From JAGPUQ01 sp050250395 (GTDB taxonomy: Bacteria; Pseudomonadota; Gammaproteobacteria; Pseudomonadales; Porticoccaceae), in the NCBI GenBank assembly GCA_050250395.1, contig JBFWOQ010000014.1:1-64000 (forward strand): a DNA stretch of 64,000 bases. Reading direction: 5' to 3'. The notes under the pieces were generated by a model. That model did not search any database. It was not told where the DNA came from and saw only the letters and a program-made list of their open reading frames with translations. A program made the position numbers and the translations under genes. Shown here in pieces: positions 1-8,688 of the stretch; positions within the stretch are counted from its first letter, which is position 1; every line of letters begins with the position of its first letter.

Positions 1-1927
1 CGTAGGACTGTTCGAAGGTGAGGCTGGCGGTGAGCGCGAGCGGCTGGGTCTGGCCATAGCGCGCGCCCAGGAAGCTCGACAGGATGAACACGCCCTTGCT
101 GTGGATGGGGCCGCCCATCTCGGTCTCGCGTTCGATGTCGATGACGCGACCATCGCCGAGCCGGGTGGTGGCGGTGATGCGCGCGGGCTGACCGAAACTG
201 AAGTTGCCCACTTGCAGTACCGAGAGGCCGTTCACCTGGCCCACCACGGCGCCCTGGGTATCGATCAGTACCGCGCCGCGCTGGATGTGCTCGTAGCTGC
301 GGTCCCGCACCCGATCCAGACGCTCGATCTGGGTGCGGATCGCGTGGCGCACATCCTCCCCGGTGACCAGGGAGCGCCCGGCCTGGCCGGCCCAGTAATC
401 CGCCTCGGCGAGCAGGTCGGCGATGCTGCGCATGTGGGTGGACAATTTCAGCGCGTCCGCTTCGAGGCGCATGCTGTGCTGGATGGTGGCGGCGACCGCG
501 GAACGATCAAACGGCAGCAGCTCCTTGTTGCGCACCATGGTGGCGATCATGCGTGCATAGAGCAGATCGTTGGCGGGCGAACGCGCCAACCCGGTCTCGA
601 AATCGGCGGCGACCTTGAACAGCTCGGCAAAATCGGGATCGTAAGCGTGCAGCAGATAGTAGAGACTGCGGTCGCCGAGCAGGACGATCTTGATGTCGAG
701 CGGCATCGCCTGGGGTTCGAGGGACGTGGTGGTGGCAAAACTGAGCGCATGCTCCAGGGATTCCAGCCGCAACTCGCGCTTGTTGAGCGCCTGCTTGAGC
801 GCCTCCCAGGCGAACGGCTGAGTCAGCAGTTTGCGGGCATCCAGGATCAGATAGCCGCCGTTGGCGCGGTGCAGGGCGCCCGGCTTGATGAGGGTAAAAT
901 TGGTCAGCAGGGCGCCCATGACGGCGCGGTGCTCGACGCGGCCCACCAGGTTGGCGTAGCTCGGATGCTCCTCGTAAACCACCGGGCGACCGATGCTATG
1001 GCTGTTGTCCAGAATCAGGTTGACCCGATAACGCTGCAATGCATCCTGCGCCATCAGCATCGCCTGGGGTACTTCCGCCGGCCGGAACAGTTCGGCGTTG
1101 GCGACGATGTCCTGCTGCACGCTGCTGAGGTAGTCCAGCGCCTGGGGCAGGTCGGCGTAACGCCGGCTAAGACCCTCGATGTAAAGCCCCACCGCCTCGC
1201 GCGTCACTTCGTGGTTGAGGGTGCGGAACCGGTCTCGCGCCTCCTTGCGCAGAGCCGGCATCTGCTGCTGGAACACCGCCTGCAACTGCTTGCGCACCTC
1301 CAGCACGGCGGTCTCCAGACGCTCGCGCTGTTCTTGCGGCAGCTTCTGGAAGGCTTCCGGATCCAGGTCTTCGCCCTCGGCCATGGGCACCAGGGTCAGC
1401 TCGCCGGCATTCTGGTAGACCTTGATATTGTCCCGCGCCGCGGCTTCCTGCACCTGCTCGAATGCCTGCTCCTGACGGCGCTGCATCTCGGCCTCGATCT
1501 GCTGCGCCCGCGCCTTGTACTGATCGCTGTCGAACGCCTGGGGAATGGCATTCTTGAGGTCGTCCACCAGATGTTGCATATCGTCGCGCAGCAGACTGCC
1601 GCGCCCGGCCGGGAGTTCGAGCAGGATCGGCTTGGCCTCGTCGACGAAATTGTTGACGTAGCACCAGTCCCCCGGGATGGGGCCGTGCCGCGCCGCATCG
1701 CCGAGATACTGGCTGATGGCGGTGAACTTGCCGACCCCGGGCGGACCCAGCACGAACAGGTTGTAACCCTGGTTGTCCATGCCGAGACCGAATCGGATCG
1801 CGGCGATGGCGCGGTCCTGACCGATGATTTCGCTCAGGGGTTCCAGGTCGTCGGTGGTGGTGAAGCTGAATTCGTCGGCGGTACAGCAATTGGGCAACTG
1901 CGCCAGTTGCAATGGTCGATGTTCCAT
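1..1927 (-). CDS. Lon-like ATP-dependent protease (COG1067/LonB-type), 3' end cut by window edge
   Basis: An open frame of 642 codons runs from ATG at 1927 off the left edge. The N-terminus has a Walker A motif, GPPGVGK, at residues 61-67, preceded by a Lon-type IIGQDRA segment. A long Gln/Glu-rich, probably coiled-coil region follows (about residues 150-260). The visible end reads into the Lon_C fold (REMGGPIHSKGVFILSSFLG), so the catalytic Ser/Lys lie just outside the window. This is the AAA_32 plus Lon_C architecture of the YcbZ/LonB-related proteases, not housekeeping Lon: there is no Lon N-terminal substrate domain. The family is thought to degrade cytoplasmic proteins with ATP; substrates are unknown. 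It lies 102 nt after the DUF1244 gene on the same strand. The family call is secure; the role is inferred. Confidence 0.9.
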   Translation of the reverse strand, partial: MEHRPLQLAQLPNCCTADEFSFTTTDDLEPLSEIIGQDRAIAAIRFGLGMDNQGYNLFVLGPPGVGKFTAISQYLGDAARHGPIPGDWCYVNNFVDEAKPILLELPAGRGSLLRDDMQHLVDDLKNAIPQAFDSDQYKARAQQIEAEMQRRQEQAFEQVQEAAARDNIKVYQNAGELTLVPMAEGEDLDPEAFQKLPQEQRERLETAVLEVRKQLQAVFQQQMPALRKEARDRFRTLNHEVTREAVGLYIEGLSRRYADLPQALDYLSSVQQDIVANAELFRPAEVPQAMLMAQDALQRYRVNLILDNSHSIGRPVVYEEHPSYANLVGRVEHRAVMGALLTNFTLIKPGALHRANGGYLILDARKLLTQPFAWEALKQALNKRELRLESLEHALSFATTTSLEPQAMPLDIKIVLLGDRSLYYLLHAYDPDFAELFKVAADFETGLARSPANDLLYARMIATMVRNKELLPFDRSAVAATIQHSMRLEADALKLSTHMRSIADLLAEADYWAGQAGRSLVTGEDVRHAIRTQIERLDRVRDRSYEHIQRGAVLIDTQGAVVGQVNGLSVLQVGNFSFGQPARITATTRLGDGRVIDIERETEMGGPIHSKGVFILSSFLGARYGQTQPLALTASLTFEQSY

Positions 1928-1987
1928 CTTTATCTCATCTCTCTACATCGCTTGCGGCGAAAACCATCTTGCCATCGGGAGCGGGCC

Positions 1988-2007
1988 GCCAGCGCTGAAG
2001 CGCCGGC
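1988..2007 (-). other. Intergenic hairpin between DUF1244 and Lon-like genes
   Basis: An 8-bp stem (arms 1988-1995 and 2000-2007, one G-U wobble in RNA) with a 4-nt loop lies in the 102-nt gap. No U-tract follows, so it is not a convincing intrinsic terminator. It could be a processing or stability element, or chance in GC-rich DNA. Confidence 0.25.
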
Positions 2008-2029
2008 CGCCACAACGGCGCACGGACTG

Positions 2030-2326
2030 CTAGCGGTCTTTTTGCCCCGCCTCGAACCGCGCCAGCTGCGCGGGCGTGGCTTCGGTCTGGTATTTCGCTT
2101 TCCACTCGCCGTAGGGCATGCCGTAGACGAGCTCGCGGGCCTGTTCGTAATCGACGGTTTCGCCGCGTTCGGCGGCCGCGGCCGCATACCATTTGGACAG
2201 ACAGTTGCGGCAGAAGCCGGCGAGATTCATCAGGTCGATGTTCTGGGCATCCTTGCGGCTGTCCAGGTGCGCCAGCAGGCGACGAAATACCGCCGCTTCG
2301 ATTTCGGTACGGGTCTGATTATCCAT
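2030..2326 (-). CDS. DUF1244 family protein
   Basis: A 98-residue protein beginning MDNQTRTEIEAAVFRRLLAH and carrying the family hallmark NIDLMNLAGFCRNCLSKWY, with two cysteines separated by two residues, then YGMPYGEWKAKYQ. It matches DUF1244 (PF06844), small soluble proteins of proteobacteria without an established function; the paired cysteines could bind metal. Its ATG (2326-2324) lies inside the last codons of lipA, giving an 8-base overlap and suggesting translational coupling. Longer upstream starts would run further into lipA and lack family similarity. Confidence 0.9.
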   Translation of the reverse strand: MDNQTRTEIEAAVFRRLLAHLDSRKDAQNIDLMNLAGFCRNCLSKWYAAAAAERGETVDYEQARELVYGMPYGEWKAKYQTEATPAQLARFEAGQKDR

Positions 2327-3305
2327 GGGCCACCTCCGCGTCGCGCGCCTGCCGGTCGGCATGATAGGAAGAACGCACCAGCGGCCCCGAGGCCACATGG
2401 CGAAAACCGATCCGGTAGCCGTAATCGCGATACTCCGCGAATTCGTCCGGATGCACGAAGCGCCGCACCGCCAGATGCGCGCGCGAGGGCTGCAAGTACT
2501 GGCCGATGGTGATCATCTCGACCTCGTGGGCGCGCAGGTCGTCGAGCGTCGCCAACAACTGGTCGCGGGTCTCGCCCAGGCCCACCATCAGCCCGGACTT
2601 GGTGGGCACTCCCGGATTGCGGCGGCCGAACTCCCGCAACAGACGCAGCGACCAGGCGTAGTCGGCGCCGGGACGAACTTCCCGATACAGCGTCGGCACC
2701 GTCTCCAGATTGTGATTGAACACATCGGGCGGGGTCTGCGACAGCATCTCGAGCGCGGGCTCCATGCGGCCACGGAAATCGGGCACCAGGATCTCCACCT
2801 GGATGCCGGGAGACCGCGCGCGCACGGCGTCGATGCAGGCGGCGAAATGCCCGGCGCCACCGTCGCGCAGATCGTCGCGATCCACCGAGGTGATCACCAC
2901 ATAGCGCAGGCCCAGTTCGGCGATGGCGTGCGCCAGATTGGCGGGCTCCTCCGCGTCGAGCGGGTTGGGCTTGCCGTGGCCCACATCGCAGAACGGGCAG
3001 CGGCGGGTGCAGATGTCGCCCAGGATCATGAAGGTGGCGGTGCCACCGCCGAAGCATTCGCCCAGATTGGGGCAGGCGGCCTCCTCGCACACGGTGGCGA
3101 GGCGATGCGCCCGCAGGATGCTCTTGATGCGCTGCACCTCCGGACCCACGCCGGCGCGCACCCGGATCCAGGGCGGCTTGCGCGGCAGTTCGGTGGTCGC
3201 GATCACCTTGACCGGGATGCGCTCGACCTTGGCGGCACTGCGCAGTTTCTCGCCCGTTTGCAACCGGCGCGTACGCTGGACCGGGACGCTGTCGTCATCG
3301 CTCAT
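2319..3305 (-). CDS. lipA: Lipoyl synthase
   Basis: A 328-residue radical-SAM enzyme that inserts two sulfurs into protein-bound octanoyl groups to make lipoyl cofactor. Both Fe-S ligand sets are visible: the auxiliary cluster C73-x4-C78-x5-C84 (CEEAACPNLGEC) and the radical-SAM C99-x3-C103-x2-C106 (CTRRCPFC). The start MSDDDSV at 3305 is preferred over upstream codons because the family begins near here; it overlaps the lipB end by 11 nt. It acts on the octanoylated domains produced by the adjacent LipB. Length is normal for the family. Confidence 0.97.
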   Translation of the reverse strand: MSDDDSVPVQRTRRLQTGEKLRSAAKVERIPVKVIATTELPRKPPWIRVRAGVGPEVQRIKSILRAHRLATVCEEAACPNLGECFGGGTATFMILGDICTRRCPFCDVGHGKPNPLDAEEPANLAHAIAELGLRYVVITSVDRDDLRDGGAGHFAACIDAVRARSPGIQVEILVPDFRGRMEPALEMLSQTPPDVFNHNLETVPTLYREVRPGADYAWSLRLLREFGRRNPGVPTKSGLMVGLGETRDQLLATLDDLRAHEVEMITIGQYLQPSRAHLAVRRFVHPDEFAEYRDYGYRIGFRHVASGPLVRSSYHADRQARDAEVAHG

Positions 3306-3993
3306 CGCTTGCTCCATCCGGCGCGGCGGTATCGTCACCGCCGTCGCCATCGTCCTCAAGATAATCCCAGCCAGTGTAGCCCAGCCGGCGCGCCAGCTGA
3401 TCGAGCAGACCCCGCTGCGCGACTTCCAGTCCCGGGACTTGCGCGGCCGGCAGCAAGTCCGCCACCTGGGTCATGCGCAGACCCGCATAGCCGCAGGGAT
3501 TGATGCGCGCAAAGGGCGCAAGGTCCATCGCCACATTCACCGCCAGACCGTGATAGCTGCGACCGCGGCGGATGCGCAGACCGAGGGAGGCGATCTTGGC
3601 ATCATCGACATAGACCCCCGGCGCGCGCGCCCGGGTCGCCGCGGCGATCCCCAGCTCGGCCAGCCAGGCGATCACGCTCTGCTCCAGCGCCGATACCAGC
3701 TGGCGTACGTCGAGGCCCCGGCGGCGCAACTGGACCAGTGGATAGAAGATCAACTGACCGGGGCCGTGATAGGTGACCTGACCGCCGCGATCCGCCGCCA
3801 CCACCGGGATATCGCCGCTCGCCAGCACATGCTCGGCGCGGCCGGCCTGACCCTGGGTGTAAACGGGATGATGTTGCAGCGCCCAGATTTCGTCCGGACT
3901 CTGCTCGGTGTCCTGGTCGATCCGGGCTTTCATCGCCGCGAACACCGGCGCGTAGTGCCGCAGGCCGAGGGCGCGCACCCGGATGCGTTCCAC
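3295..3993 (-). CDS. lipB: Octanoyl-ACP:protein N-octanoyltransferase
   Basis: A 232-residue octanoyltransferase that moves octanoate from acyl carrier protein to lipoyl domains, upstream of LipA in lipoate synthesis. It shows the LipB signature RGGQVTYHGPGQLIFYPL, the catalytic lysine in DAKIASLG (K133) and the catalytic cysteine in INPCGYAG (C167). The start is GTG at 3993. The C-terminus carries an acidic Asp/Gly-rich tail (about residues 215-232) beyond the usual domain, which overlaps lipA. It sits 8 nt after ybeD. Confidence 0.96.
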   Translation of the reverse strand: MERIRVRALGLRHYAPVFAAMKARIDQDTEQSPDEIWALQHHPVYTQGQAGRAEHVLASGDIPVVAADRGGQVTYHGPGQLIFYPLVQLRRRGLDVRQLVSALEQSVIAWLAELGIAAATRARAPGVYVDDAKIASLGLRIRRGRSYHGLAVNVAMDLAPFARINPCGYAGLRMTQVADLLPAAQVPGLEVAQRGLLDQLARRLGYTGWDYLEDDGDGGDDTAAPDGASDER

Positions 3994-4001
3994 GGGACGG
4001 C

Positions 4002-4271
4002 CTAAAGTACCATCCGGACGCCTGCACAGGCTTTCAGTCCCTCGAACAACCCGCGCAGCTGCCCCTCGCCGGTGGCGGTAATGACAAAGCAGATCGACTG
4101 GTAGTTGCCATTGCGGCTCGCACGTTCGGTGATGCGCTCCCGGTCGAATCCTGGCGCGTGGCGCTCGAAGGCCTCGAACACCTGGGCGCGCAGTACCGCG
4201 CCCGCGTCCGCCACCACGGTGACCGGGTACTCGCAGGGAAACTCGATGCGCGGCGGGTCGGCAACGGTCAT
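4002..4271 (-). CDS. ybeD: DUF493 / YbeD family protein
   Basis: An 89-residue ferredoxin-like-fold protein of the YbeD/DUF493 family, which is nearly always next to lipB. Visible family features are IEFPCEYPVTVVAD near the start and SRNGNYQSICFVITATGEGQL in the second half. The ATG at 4271 is chosen over a TTG at 4283 that lacks a proper ribosome-binding site. The family has been suggested to have a regulatory role linked to lipoate, but its biochemistry is not established. Confidence 0.92.
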   Translation of the reverse strand: MTVADPPRIEFPCEYPVTVVADAGAVLRAQVFEAFERHAPGFDRERITERASRNGNYQSICFVITATGEGQLRGLFEGLKACAGVRMVL

Positions 4272-4301
4272 GGCGACGCTCAACTCAGAACAACCGTCGG
4301 C

Positions 4302-5507
4302 TCAGGAAAACAGGCCGGTCAGGAACAGGATGAAGCTGTCCCACAGCCGCGCGAGCCAGCCCGCCTGGGCAACCTCGCGATCCGGCACCAGCGGCACGGT
4401 CAGCACCACCGCGCCGGCCTGTTCCACCTGGAGCCGACCCACCGGTTGCGTCGGCGACAGCGGTGCCTCGATGGCGCCATCGACAACCACGGTCGCCTTG
4501 AGATCCTTTTGTGCATTGCGGGGCAGGGTCAGGTAGACGTCTTCCGCCACCGTCAGATTGACCTTGTCATCCTTGCCGAACCACACCGGCGCATCGGCTT
4601 GCAGCACTTCGCCCGCCTTGTACATGCGCGCTGTCTCATAAAAGCGGAATCCGTACGCGAGCAGCTTCTGGGTTTCCCGCGCGCGCGCTTCCACGCTGTC
4701 GGTACCCATCACCACGGCCACGAGGCGCATGTTATCCCGCACCGCGGAAACGACCAGACAATATCCCGCGGCCTCCGTATGCCCGGTCTTGCCGCCGTCC
4801 ACCGTCGAATCGCGCCACAACAGCAGGTTGCGATTGGGCTGCTTGATGCCGTTGTACTCGAAATATTTCTCGGAGTAGAGCCGGTAGTTCTCCGGGTAAT
4901 CGCGAATCGTCGCCCGGAACAGCGTCGAGAGATCCCTTGCGGTGGTCAGGTGTCCTTCCGCCGGCCACCCGGTGGCGTTCACGAAATGACTGTTCGTCAT
5001 CCCCAGTTGCTGCGCGCGCTGGTTCATGAGCTGGGCGAAGCCATCCTCGGTCCCGGCAATGTATTCCGCCATGGCCACGGTGGCGTCGTTGCCGGACTGG
5101 ACAATGATGCCCCGCAGGAGATCCTCGACGGGAACTTCGGTGCCTTCCCGCACAAACATCTTGGAGCCTCCCATGCGCCACGCATTCACGCTGATGGGCA
5201 CCAGCGTATCTTTGGTGAACTTGCCGGCCGCCATTTCTCCCGCGATCAGGTAATCGGTGACCAGCTTGGTAAGGCTCGCCGGCGGCAGGGGTTCGTCGGC
5301 ATTGTGTTCGGCGAGCACCGTGCCGGTATGGGCGTCCATCAGGATCCAGGCCTTGGCCGCCAATTCGACCGGCGCCGGCAGCGGTACTGACGCCGCGCTC
5401 GCCGGGCTCACTTGCGTCGGGGTCGCCGCGGGAACCGGCCCCGCGAGAACGGTCGGGGCGAGCAGCGATAACAGAAGTAGAACGCCGATGGCGGGCTTAT
5501 GCGTCAT
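4302..5507 (-). CDS. dacA: D-alanyl-D-alanine carboxypeptidase (PBP5/6 type)
   Basis: A 401-residue low-molecular-mass penicillin-binding protein that removes the terminal D-Ala from peptidoglycan stem pentapeptides in the periplasm. It has a signal peptide (residues 1-22, ending VLAG) followed by a Pro/Ala/Ser-rich linker. The active-site motifs are S78-L-T-K81, SGN at 138-140 and KTG at 240-242. A C-terminal PBP5_C domain ends in an amphipathic helix (WLARLWDSFILFLTGLFS) of the kind that anchors PBP5 to the inner membrane. It lies 113 nt after rlpA with a possible promoter in that gap. Confidence 0.97.
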   Translation of the reverse strand: MTHKPAIGVLLLLSLLAPTVLAGPVPAATPTQVSPASAASVPLPAPVELAAKAWILMDAHTGTVLAEHNADEPLPPASLTKLVTDYLIAGEMAAGKFTKDTLVPISVNAWRMGGSKMFVREGTEVPVEDLLRGIIVQSGNDATVAMAEYIAGTEDGFAQLMNQRAQQLGMTNSHFVNATGWPAEGHLTTARDLSTLFRATIRDYPENYRLYSEKYFEYNGIKQPNRNLLLWRDSTVDGGKTGHTEAAGYCLVVSAVRDNMRLVAVVMGTDSVEARARETQKLLAYGFRFYETARMYKAGEVLQADAPVWFGKDDKVNLTVAEDVYLTLPRNAQKDLKATVVVDGAIEAPLSPTQPVGRLQVEQAGAVVLTVPLVPDREVAQAGWLARLWDSFILFLTGLFS

Positions 5508-5591
5508 CCGGGAGATCCTTTGGCTTGGGAGCCGTCAGCTGACTTGCGGGAAAGTGGCGGGGATACGGCGGCCACCGGGAAAGCGGGCAAA

Positions 5592-5600
5592 ATTTTAGCA
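5592..5600 (-). promoter_or_regulatory. Possible extended -10 promoter for dacA
   Basis: On the minus strand the gap between rlpA and dacA contains TGCTAAAAT, an extended -10 (TGn-TAAAAT), about 90 nt before the dacA ATG. No good -35 is present. A short GC hairpin directly upstream followed by A/T bases could instead be a weak terminator for rlpA. Confidence 0.35.
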
Positions 5601-5620
5601 CGCGTCGCGCGCCCTTTCGG

Positions 5621-6535
5621 TCAGAGGTTTACCCCCTGGACCACGAACGGATCCAGGCGTTCCGCCTGGACCAGTACTTCCTGCGCATTGCGCAGTTGCG
5701 CCGTGTCGACAAAGGGCCCGATCAGGACCCGGAACATGTCGCGACCCGCAACACGCGTGCTCCGCACCAGCGCCGGCGTCGCCACTCGTTGCTCGACCCG
5801 GGCTTGCAGCGAGCGTGCCGATTTCAGGCTGGCGAACGATCCCACCTGCAGAAAGGCTCCCGGTGACGGCGCGCCCTTGCCACCGGCGGTGGCTGCCGCC
5901 AGGGGTGGGCCGTCCTTGATGTCGGCCGGGGCCGGCCCCAGGAGGCGCATGGACTGCGACGCCTGCGCGCTGATCCGCGGAACTTCGACGCTGTTGCGCT
6001 GATAGGGGCTGGGATCGATCGCGACCACCTCGACCCGGGCGGTGCCAGGATTCAACACGCCGAGCTTCTTGGCCGCGGCGTAGGACAGATCAATGATGCG
6101 ATCGCCATGAAACGGTCCGCGATCGTTGACCCGGACAATGGCGCTACGGTCGTTTTCCAGATTGGTAACCCGGACATAGGCCGGTATCGGCAGCGTCTTG
6201 TGGGCAGCGGTCATGGCGAACATGTCGTAGGGCTCGCCGTTGGAGGTCGCGCGACCGTGAAACTTGGCGCCATACCATGAGGCCACGCCGATCTCGCGGT
6301 AACCCGCCGCGGTCGGCAGCAGATGATAGGTCTTGCCCAGCACCGTGTAGGGGTTCTTGTTGCCCGCCCGGGTGATGGGCTCGGGGCGCGGCGTCACGTC
6401 CGGGTAATCGCCGTCGATCTCCCGGCCGGGGGGACCGTCGCGATCCGCACTGGCACCGCTGGGTCCGCGAGTGCCGAAACAGCCGGCAAGCAACAGCATC
6501 GCCAGCAGTGCCGCCAGCGGCTTAACCGGGAACAT
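5621..6535 (-). CDS. rlpA: RlpA-like septal lytic transglycosylase lipoprotein
   Basis: A 304-residue outer-membrane lipoprotein. The lipobox LLAGC places the lipidated cysteine at residue 19. The double-psi beta-barrel starts at GVASWYGAKFHGRATSNGE and includes the conserved VRVNDRGPFHGDRIIDLS. A C-terminal SPOR domain (GAFLQVGSFASLKSARSLQ and on) binds denuded glycan at the septum. In characterised relatives RlpA cleaves glycan strands lacking stem peptides, which fits its place beside mltB and dacA. The ATG at 6535 overlaps the end of mltB by 14 nt; longer frames upstream are shadows of mltB. Confidence 0.95.
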   Translation of the reverse strand: MFPVKPLAALLAMLLLAGCFGTRGPSGASADRDGPPGREIDGDYPDVTPRPEPITRAGNKNPYTVLGKTYHLLPTAAGYREIGVASWYGAKFHGRATSNGEPYDMFAMTAAHKTLPIPAYVRVTNLENDRSAIVRVNDRGPFHGDRIIDLSYAAAKKLGVLNPGTARVEVVAIDPSPYQRNSVEVPRISAQASQSMRLLGPAPADIKDGPPLAAATAGGKGAPSPGAFLQVGSFASLKSARSLQARVEQRVATPALVRSTRVAGRDMFRVLIGPFVDTAQLRNAQEVLVQAERLDPFVVQGVNL

Positions 6536-7535
6536 CCGCCATCCTTGCGGCGACTTCGCGGGAGAGCTGGTACACCGCCATGGCGTAGCGATGACTGTGG
6601 TTATAGCGGGTGATGACATAGAAGTTGTCGTACGCGAGCCAGAACTCAGCGCCCTCTGCCCCCTCAAGCTCGAGCGGGAATGCGGCCGCCTGGGACACCG
6701 GCGCGCCGGTAACGGGTGTTGTTGCGGTCGTGAAACCCATGGCGGCCAATTCATCGGGCTTCAGTACGGGCTTGACCAGCACATTGACCGGTGCTGGATC
6801 GTACCCGATCCTGGCCACCGCGGGAACCGCAACCAAACCGTCGGCGCTCCAACCGTGACGCGCGAAATAATTGGCCACGCTGCCGATCGCATCCACAGGG
6901 TTGTTCCAGATATCTGCCAACCCATCGCCATTGTAATCGATGGCGTAGGCTCGATAACTGCTGGGCATGAACTGGCCGTAACCCATGGCGCCCGCGTAAG
7001 ACCCCCGGATGTCCAGCGGATCCCGCCGCTGTTCGCGGGTGAGCAGCAGGAATTGCTCCAGTTCACGGGTAAAGAATGCGCTGCGCTTGGGGTAATCGAA
7101 GGCCAGCGTCGACAGCGCGTCCAGCACGCGGAAATTCCCGGCGATCCGGCCGTAGGAAGTCTCCACACCAATAATGGCGACCACGATGGCCGGGTCCACC
7201 CCGTAATCCTGCTGCGCACGCATCAGGGTGTCACGATTCTGGCGCCAGAACTCGACACCATCGCCAATCCGCTTTTCAGTAACGAAGATAGCCCGGTAGG
7301 CGTACCAGGGTTTGACCCGCTCGGCGGGGCGTTCCATGGCATCGACGATCGATTGCTGGTATTGCGCTCCGGCAAACAGGCGCGTCAGTTCGTCGCGATC
7401 AAAGCCGTGCTTTTCGACCATGGCGGCTACGAATGCCGCTGCTCCGGGATGGCCCCGGTACTCCCGCGCCTGCGCCGATACTCCGGCCGCCGCGATGCAA
7501 ACGGCCAGTACCCAGCGCCCAACCAGCGCCACCAT
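6522..7535 (-). CDS. mltB: Lytic murein transglycosylase B
   Basis: A 337-residue family-3 lytic transglycosylase that cuts the MurNAc-GlcNAc bond and leaves 1,6-anhydro-MurNAc. The catalytic glutamate is in IIGVETSYGR (E125 from this start), followed by AMGYGQFMPSSYRAYA and a calcium-loop-like YNGDGLADIW. The N-terminus (MVALVGRWVLAVCIAAAGVSAQA) is a cleavable signal without a lipobox, so the enzyme is probably periplasmic rather than a lipoprotein as in E. coli MltB. ATG at 7535 is preferred; an in-frame GTG at 7547 would overlap the rodA stop. Confidence 0.95.
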   Translation of the reverse strand: MVALVGRWVLAVCIAAAGVSAQAREYRGHPGAAAFVAAMVEKHGFDRDELTRLFAGAQYQQSIVDAMERPAERVKPWYAYRAIFVTEKRIGDGVEFWRQNRDTLMRAQQDYGVDPAIVVAIIGVETSYGRIAGNFRVLDALSTLAFDYPKRSAFFTRELEQFLLLTREQRRDPLDIRGSYAGAMGYGQFMPSSYRAYAIDYNGDGLADIWNNPVDAIGSVANYFARHGWSADGLVAVPAVARIGYDPAPVNVLVKPVLKPDELAAMGFTTATTPVTGAPVSQAAAFPLELEGAEGAEFWLAYDNFYVITRYNHSHRYAMAVYQLSREVAARMADVPG

Positions 7536-7539
7536 CGAT

Positions 7540-8688
7540 CTACCCACGCGTATCGGTCTCGGAGCGAACGGCCATCAGAATACCAAAGCCCATGCACAAA
7601 GTGACAACCGAGGTTCCGCCGTAACTCACCATCGGCAGCGGAACCCCCACTATGGGCAGCAGGCCGGCGACCATGGCCATATTGACGAAAACATACAAAA
7701 AGAAGGTGAGACTGATGCTGCCGGCGAGCAGGCGGCCAAACATGGATGGCGCGGCAAGACTGATCGCCAGCCCGCGCAGCACAATCAACATATAGATACC
7801 GATCAGACCCAGCACCGCGACGAACCCGAATTCTTCCGACAACACCGCGATGATGAAATCGGTGTGACTCTCCGGCAGAAAGTCGAGTTGGGACTGAGTC
7901 CCCTGAAACCACCCCTTGCCGGTCAGGCCTCCGGAGCCGATGGCGGTGGTTGCCTGAATGATGTTCCAGCCCGCGCCCAGTTTGTCCTGCTGTGGATCCA
8001 GCAGCGTGAGAATGCGGGTTTTCTGGTAGTCATGGAGCGCAAAGAACCACAGTGCCGGCGCGCCGGCCAGCACAGCACCCAGGGCCACCGCCAGATAGCG
8101 CATCCCGATGCCCGCCAGAAACAGCACGAAGCAACCGCCGGCACCAATCAGCACCGCGGTGCCCAGATCCGGCTGCGCCGCCACCAGTAGCAACGGCGCC
8201 AGCAGAACCCCGATTGCCAGACACAGGTCTTTGAAGCGGGGCGGCAGCAGTCGGGACCCCAGGTACGCAGACAGCGCCAGGGGTACCGCGATCTTGAGCA
8301 GCTCCGAAGGCTGAAAGCGCAGGGGGCCGATCGCGAGCCAGCGCTGCGCACCCTTGGCGCCGCTGCCGAACAGGTCGACGCCCACCAGGAGCAGGCAGCC
8401 GATCACATAGGGTAGCCAGGCCCAGCGCTGCAGCGTCCGCGGCGGAATTTGCGCGCTGAACGCCATGGCGACAAGTCCCACGCCCATGTACAGCATCTGG
8501 CGCTGGACTTGCCCCATATCCCGCCCGCTGGCGCTGTACAGCACCAGCAGCCCCATTGCCATCAGAAACAGCGACAACAGCAGCAGCACCGGGTCGACAT
8601 GGGAAATCAGCCAGTGATTGCGCCGCCCGTAAACCGCGGTACCCGGCTCGCGCAAGTGACGATCGAAATCCGGTTTACTCAAGGCCAT
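7540..8688 (-). CDS. rodA: Peptidoglycan glycosyltransferase RodA (SEDS family)
   Basis: A 382-residue polytopic SEDS protein that polymerises glycan strands in the elongasome with PBP2. Recognisable stretches are the first helix segment VDPVLLLLSLFLMAMGLLVLY, the GAQRWLAIGPLRFQPSELLK loop, the FLPESHTDFIIAVLSEE loop and the final GVPLPMVSYGGTSVV. About ten hydrophobic segments are visible. The start ATG at 8688 lies inside mrdA (14-nt overlap), as expected for a coupled mrdA-rodA pair. Confidence 0.97.
   Translation of the reverse strand: MALSKPDFDRHLREPGTAVYGRRNHWLISHVDPVLLLLSLFLMAMGLLVLYSASGRDMGQVQRQMLYMGVGLVAMAFSAQIPPRTLQRWAWLPYVIGCLLLVGVDLFGSGAKGAQRWLAIGPLRFQPSELLKIAVPLALSAYLGSRLLPPRFKDLCLAIGVLLAPLLLVAAQPDLGTAVLIGAGGCFVLFLAGIGMRYLAVALGAVLAGAPALWFFALHDYQKTRILTLLDPQQDKLGAGWNIIQATTAIGSGGLTGKGWFQGTQSQLDFLPESHTDFIIAVLSEEFGFVAVLGLIGIYMLIVLRGLAISLAAPSMFGRLLAGSISLTFFLYVFVNMAMVAGLLPIVGVPLPMVSYGGTSVVTLCMGFGILMAVRSETDTRG

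Noticed and set aside
101..2512. 803-codon open frame on the plus strand
   Set aside because: It is antisense to the Lon-like protease, DUF1244 and lipA, all clearly recognisable; long antisense frames are expected in GC-rich genes.
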